A DNA stretch of 64,000 bases from CF-39 sp035651155 (lineage in GTDB: Bacteria > Chloroflexota > Limnocylindria > P2-11E). This document shows, one piece after another, positions 62,308 through 64,000 of this stretch. How positions within the stretch are numbered: the stretch's first letter is position 1; each line of letters opens with the position of its first letter. The stretch is taken from assembly GCA_035651155.1 (NCBI GenBank), contig DASRGG010000017.1:1-64000 (forward strand), in the 5' to 3' direction. The notes under the pieces were generated by a model that was not told the origin of the DNA, searched no databases, and was given only the letters and a program-made list of their open reading frames with translations. The position numbers and the translations under genes were made by a program.

Positions 62308-63704
62308 CGTGGGCCTCTCTTCCCGCCTCGTGGGCGCGCTTCTCTGTTCGATGCTACCTGACGCTCAGGGTCGGTCCTCACCGAAAAGTCCTCACCCGCG
62401 GTAGGATCGTCCCCGACCCATTGGGCGCCGATCGCGACGGGTCCCGTGGAAGGCGCGGGCGAGAGGCCAGGGGCCCACAGCACGACGTCATCACACGTCA
62501 CGAGCGGCCAGACGTCGCGGAGGCGCACCGGCACCTTCGCATCGACGAAGAGGTCCTGCAGCTTCCCGCCACCGCCGAGTCGATCGCCGGCGCGGCGCGC
62601 GCGGACGACGATGCGCGAGGCGGTCGCGCCGTCCAGGCCACCGGTGTAGGTCGCGCCCTCGGTATCCATGCCGAGCGTGATCCGCCAACCGTGCCACCTC
62701 AGGGATGACCGCACCGCGAGGGGCACCGGCGGTTGGGGTGCCACGCTCGTGGACGGTCCGGCGAGCCGGAGCTCGCCGTATTCCCGTCGCGCGACGCCGC
62801 CCGGAAGATCGATGCGGCGCGAACCGTCGGTCGAGCTCGCGAGCGCGGCGAGCGCGGCGCGCTGGCGCGCGACGAGCGTCTTCCCCGTCACCTGGCGCCA
62901 GGCGTCGGCGAGCACGCGCTCGCGGAGCGCTTCGTCGCCCGGCAGGCCGCGCACGTCGATGACGCCCGTCGACGCGTCGGGAAGGGATCCCGCGTCCGCG
63001 GCCGCGCGCGCCAAGCGGTCGTCGACCTCGGCGGCGGCCTCGGCGAAACGCGCGATCGCGGCGCGCACCTGCGGATTGATCTTCGCGAGCTCCGGCAGCA
63101 CGCGCGCGCGGACGCGGTTCCGGGAGAATCGCAGCGAGCGGTTCGTCGGATCCTCGCGCGGGCGGATCTTCGCCGCGCGGCAGAGCGCGAGCGTCTCGGC
63201 CCGCGTGATCGCGAGCAGCGGACGCACGATGCCGTCGCGCAGCGGGCGCATGCCCGCGACGCCGGCGAGCCCGGATCCACGCGTGAGATGGAGGAGGACG
63301 GTCTCGGCCTGGTCGTCCATGGTGTGTCCGGTCGCGACCGCCGTCGCCCCGAGGTCGCCCGCGACGCGGCGCAGGAACGCGTAGCGCGCCTCGCGCGCCT
63401 CGTCCTCGCCCTTCGGTGCCCGCTCCGCGCGTCCGACGCGGATCGGCGCGCCGATGCGCGCCGCGAGATCCGCCACGAACGCGGCGTCCGCGGCCGCCGC
63501 GCGTGGCCGCGCGCGGTGGTCGAAATGAGCGACGTGCAGGACGAGGCCGAATTCGTCGGCGAGCTCGGAGAGCACGAGCGCGAGCGCCGTCGAATCCGCG
63601 CCGCCGGAGACCGCGACGACGAGCGGGCCCGGCCGCAGGATGCCGTGACGGCGCGCGAAGCCGCGGACCCTCGAGACGATGGTGCGTGGCGTGGGAGTTG
63701 CCAA
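62304..63704 (-). CDS. tilS: tRNA(Ile)-lysidine synthase
   Basis: The enzyme has 466 aa from TTG 63704. The PP-loop is VVAVSGGADSTALAL, followed by VAHFDHRARP, ATGHTMDDQAETVLLHL and RPREDPTNRSLRFSRNRVR. It converts C34 of the CAU-anticodon tRNA-Ile2 to lysidine. The start is only 3 nt after the 3' end of an upstream CAU tRNA on the same strand. No ribosome site is obvious, so expression may follow tRNA processing. Confidence 0.95.
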   Translation of the reverse strand: MATPTPRTIVSRVRGFARRHGILRPGPLVVAVSGGADSTALALVLSELADEFGLVLHVAHFDHRARPRAAAADAAFVADLAARIGAPIRVGRAERAPKGEDEAREARYAFLRRVAGDLGATAVATGHTMDDQAETVLLHLTRGSGLAGVAGMRPLRDGIVRPLLAITRAETLALCRAAKIRPREDPTNRSLRFSRNRVRARVLPELAKINPQVRAAIARFAEAAAEVDDRLARAAADAGSLPDASTGVIDVRGLPGDEALRERVLADAWRQVTGKTLVARQRAALAALASSTDGSRRIDLPGGVARREYGELRLAGPSTSVAPQPPVPLAVRSSLRWHGWRITLGMDTEGATYTGGLDGATASRIVVRARRAGDRLGGGGKLQDLFVDAKVPVRLRDVWPLVTCDDVVLWAPGLSPAPSTGPVAIGAQWVGDDPTAGEDFSVRTDPERQVASNREARPRGGKRGPR

Positions 63705-63707
63705 CGG

Positions 63708-63782
63708 TGGCTGGGGTGGGATTCGAACCCACGACCGGGCGGTTATGAGTCGCCTGCTCTAGGCCAGCTGAGCTACCCAGCC
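63708..63782 (-). tRNA. tRNA with CAU anticodon (elongator Met, possibly Ile2)
   Basis: Seven-bp acceptor GGCTGGG/CCCAGCC, D stem GCTC/GAGC, anticodon arm GGCGA-CTCATAA-CCGCC and T arm GTGGG-TTCGAAT-CCCAC fold into a cloverleaf with discriminator A; no CCA is encoded. Anticodon is CAT. U4-A69 in the acceptor resembles elongator tRNA-Met, while the GGCGACTCATAA arm resembles E. coli tRNA-Ile2. An A31-C39 mismatch closes the anticodon stem. Identity is therefore ambiguous. Confidence 0.92.
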
Positions 63783-63789
63783 ATGCGCA

Positions 63790-64000
63790 TCAGATTGTAG
63801 GTTCGGACGGCCCTTCCGATGCGAGACGCGCGCGGAACTCTTGCTCGGTCATGCGGTGCTTCCGTGCGTTGCATGGGCCGGCAGGCCGGCAGGATGTTGT
63901 CGATCCAGTTCGAGCCTCCGCGCGCCAGCGGAATCCGGTGGTCGGCCTCAAGCGGACCCGCGGCACCGCAGTACGCGCAGGCGCCGCCGTGCTGCTCGAC
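63790..64000 (-). pseudogene. HNH endonuclease, partial and frameshifted
   Basis: The frame enters from the right edge with CAYCGAAGPLEADHRIPLARGG then NWIDNILPACRP, an HNH nuclease zinc/active-site pattern. The expected next residues CNARKHRMTEQEF are encoded one base out of frame. Removing one base near 63874 joins the halves and gives a normal stop at 63790. It is either a real frameshift or an assembly error. The N-terminus is outside the window. Confidence 0.65.

Overview
The window is about 64 kb of very GC-rich DNA (roughly 70% G+C by eye). It is densely packed and dominated by chromosomal housekeeping genes. Features pointing to a Gram-positive-type or Chloroflexota-like chromosome are a transcriptional Trp T-box leader, GAAC-N4-GTTC (Gram-positive-type) SOS boxes, RNase Y, YmdB, a combined exonuclease/helicase DinG, a BsAroH-type chorismate mutase, a Flp pilin, a very short EF-Ts and an F420/deazaflavin-type small oxidoreductase. 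My best inference is an uncultured Chloroflexota (Limnocylindria-like) contig, but no rRNA is present to prove it. Start codons are often GTG or TTG, and neighbouring genes typically overlap by 4 nt (ATGA/GTGA) or as TGATG.

Layout. 1-6.7 kb: a partial gene, an AhpD-like gene with an in-frame UGA at the second redox Cys (probable selenoprotein), a membrane-anchored glutamine-synthetase-like protein, a glutaredoxin-like gene, a rhodanese and a large secreted metalloprotease. 6.7-16.6 kb (minus): hflX, miaA, a MoxR/DUF58/DUF4129 cluster, a PHP phosphoesterase, ymdB and rny. 16.8-24.5 kb: MFS transporter, pterin carbinolamine dehydratase, recX-recA, a 52-aa lysine-rich gene, a cobalamin adenosyltransferase, SufT/DUF59, ruvB and proS. 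25.9-33.5 kb (minus): the classic rpsB-tsf-pyrH-frr-uppS-cdsA-dxr-rseP-ispG run, joining translation, pyrimidine, undecaprenyl/phospholipid and isoprenoid synthesis. 33.8-41.6 kb: flp, dinG, gdhA, a catalytically degenerate DNA-ligase-like gene, a textbook SOS promoter driving a 74-aa basic ORF, and a slipin/NfeD pair. 41.9-45.5 kb: small oxidoreductase, lipase-maturation-factor-like membrane protein, a decayed DUF308 gene and a C39-like anchored protein. 45.5-55.4 kb: aroA (plus) facing a complete minus-strand operon T-box-trpE-trpG-trpD-trpC-trpB-trpA-aroH-aroF-tyrA. 55.4-60.2 kb: putative metalloprotease, DUF1992, DUF4395-thioredoxin, a cNMP-PqqD-like-M50 protease and an NHLP-clan leader-like peptide, thpR and a 48-aa membrane peptide. 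60.3-64 kb (minus): a frameshifted HNH nuclease, a CAU tRNA, tilS and ftsH.

Most interesting points: (1) the CxxU AhpD-like gene at 143-610; (2) the double LexA box embedded in a near-consensus promoter at 39130-39173; (3) the cNMP/PqqD/M50 membrane protease beside an Os1348/NHLP-like peptide at 57.3-59.5 kb, which may be a small peptide-processing system; (4) Trp-specific T-box control placed over genes for all three aromatic amino acids; (5) probable near-cognate starts for miaA (ACG) and ftsH (CTG). All calls come from reading the sequence alone, with no database search.
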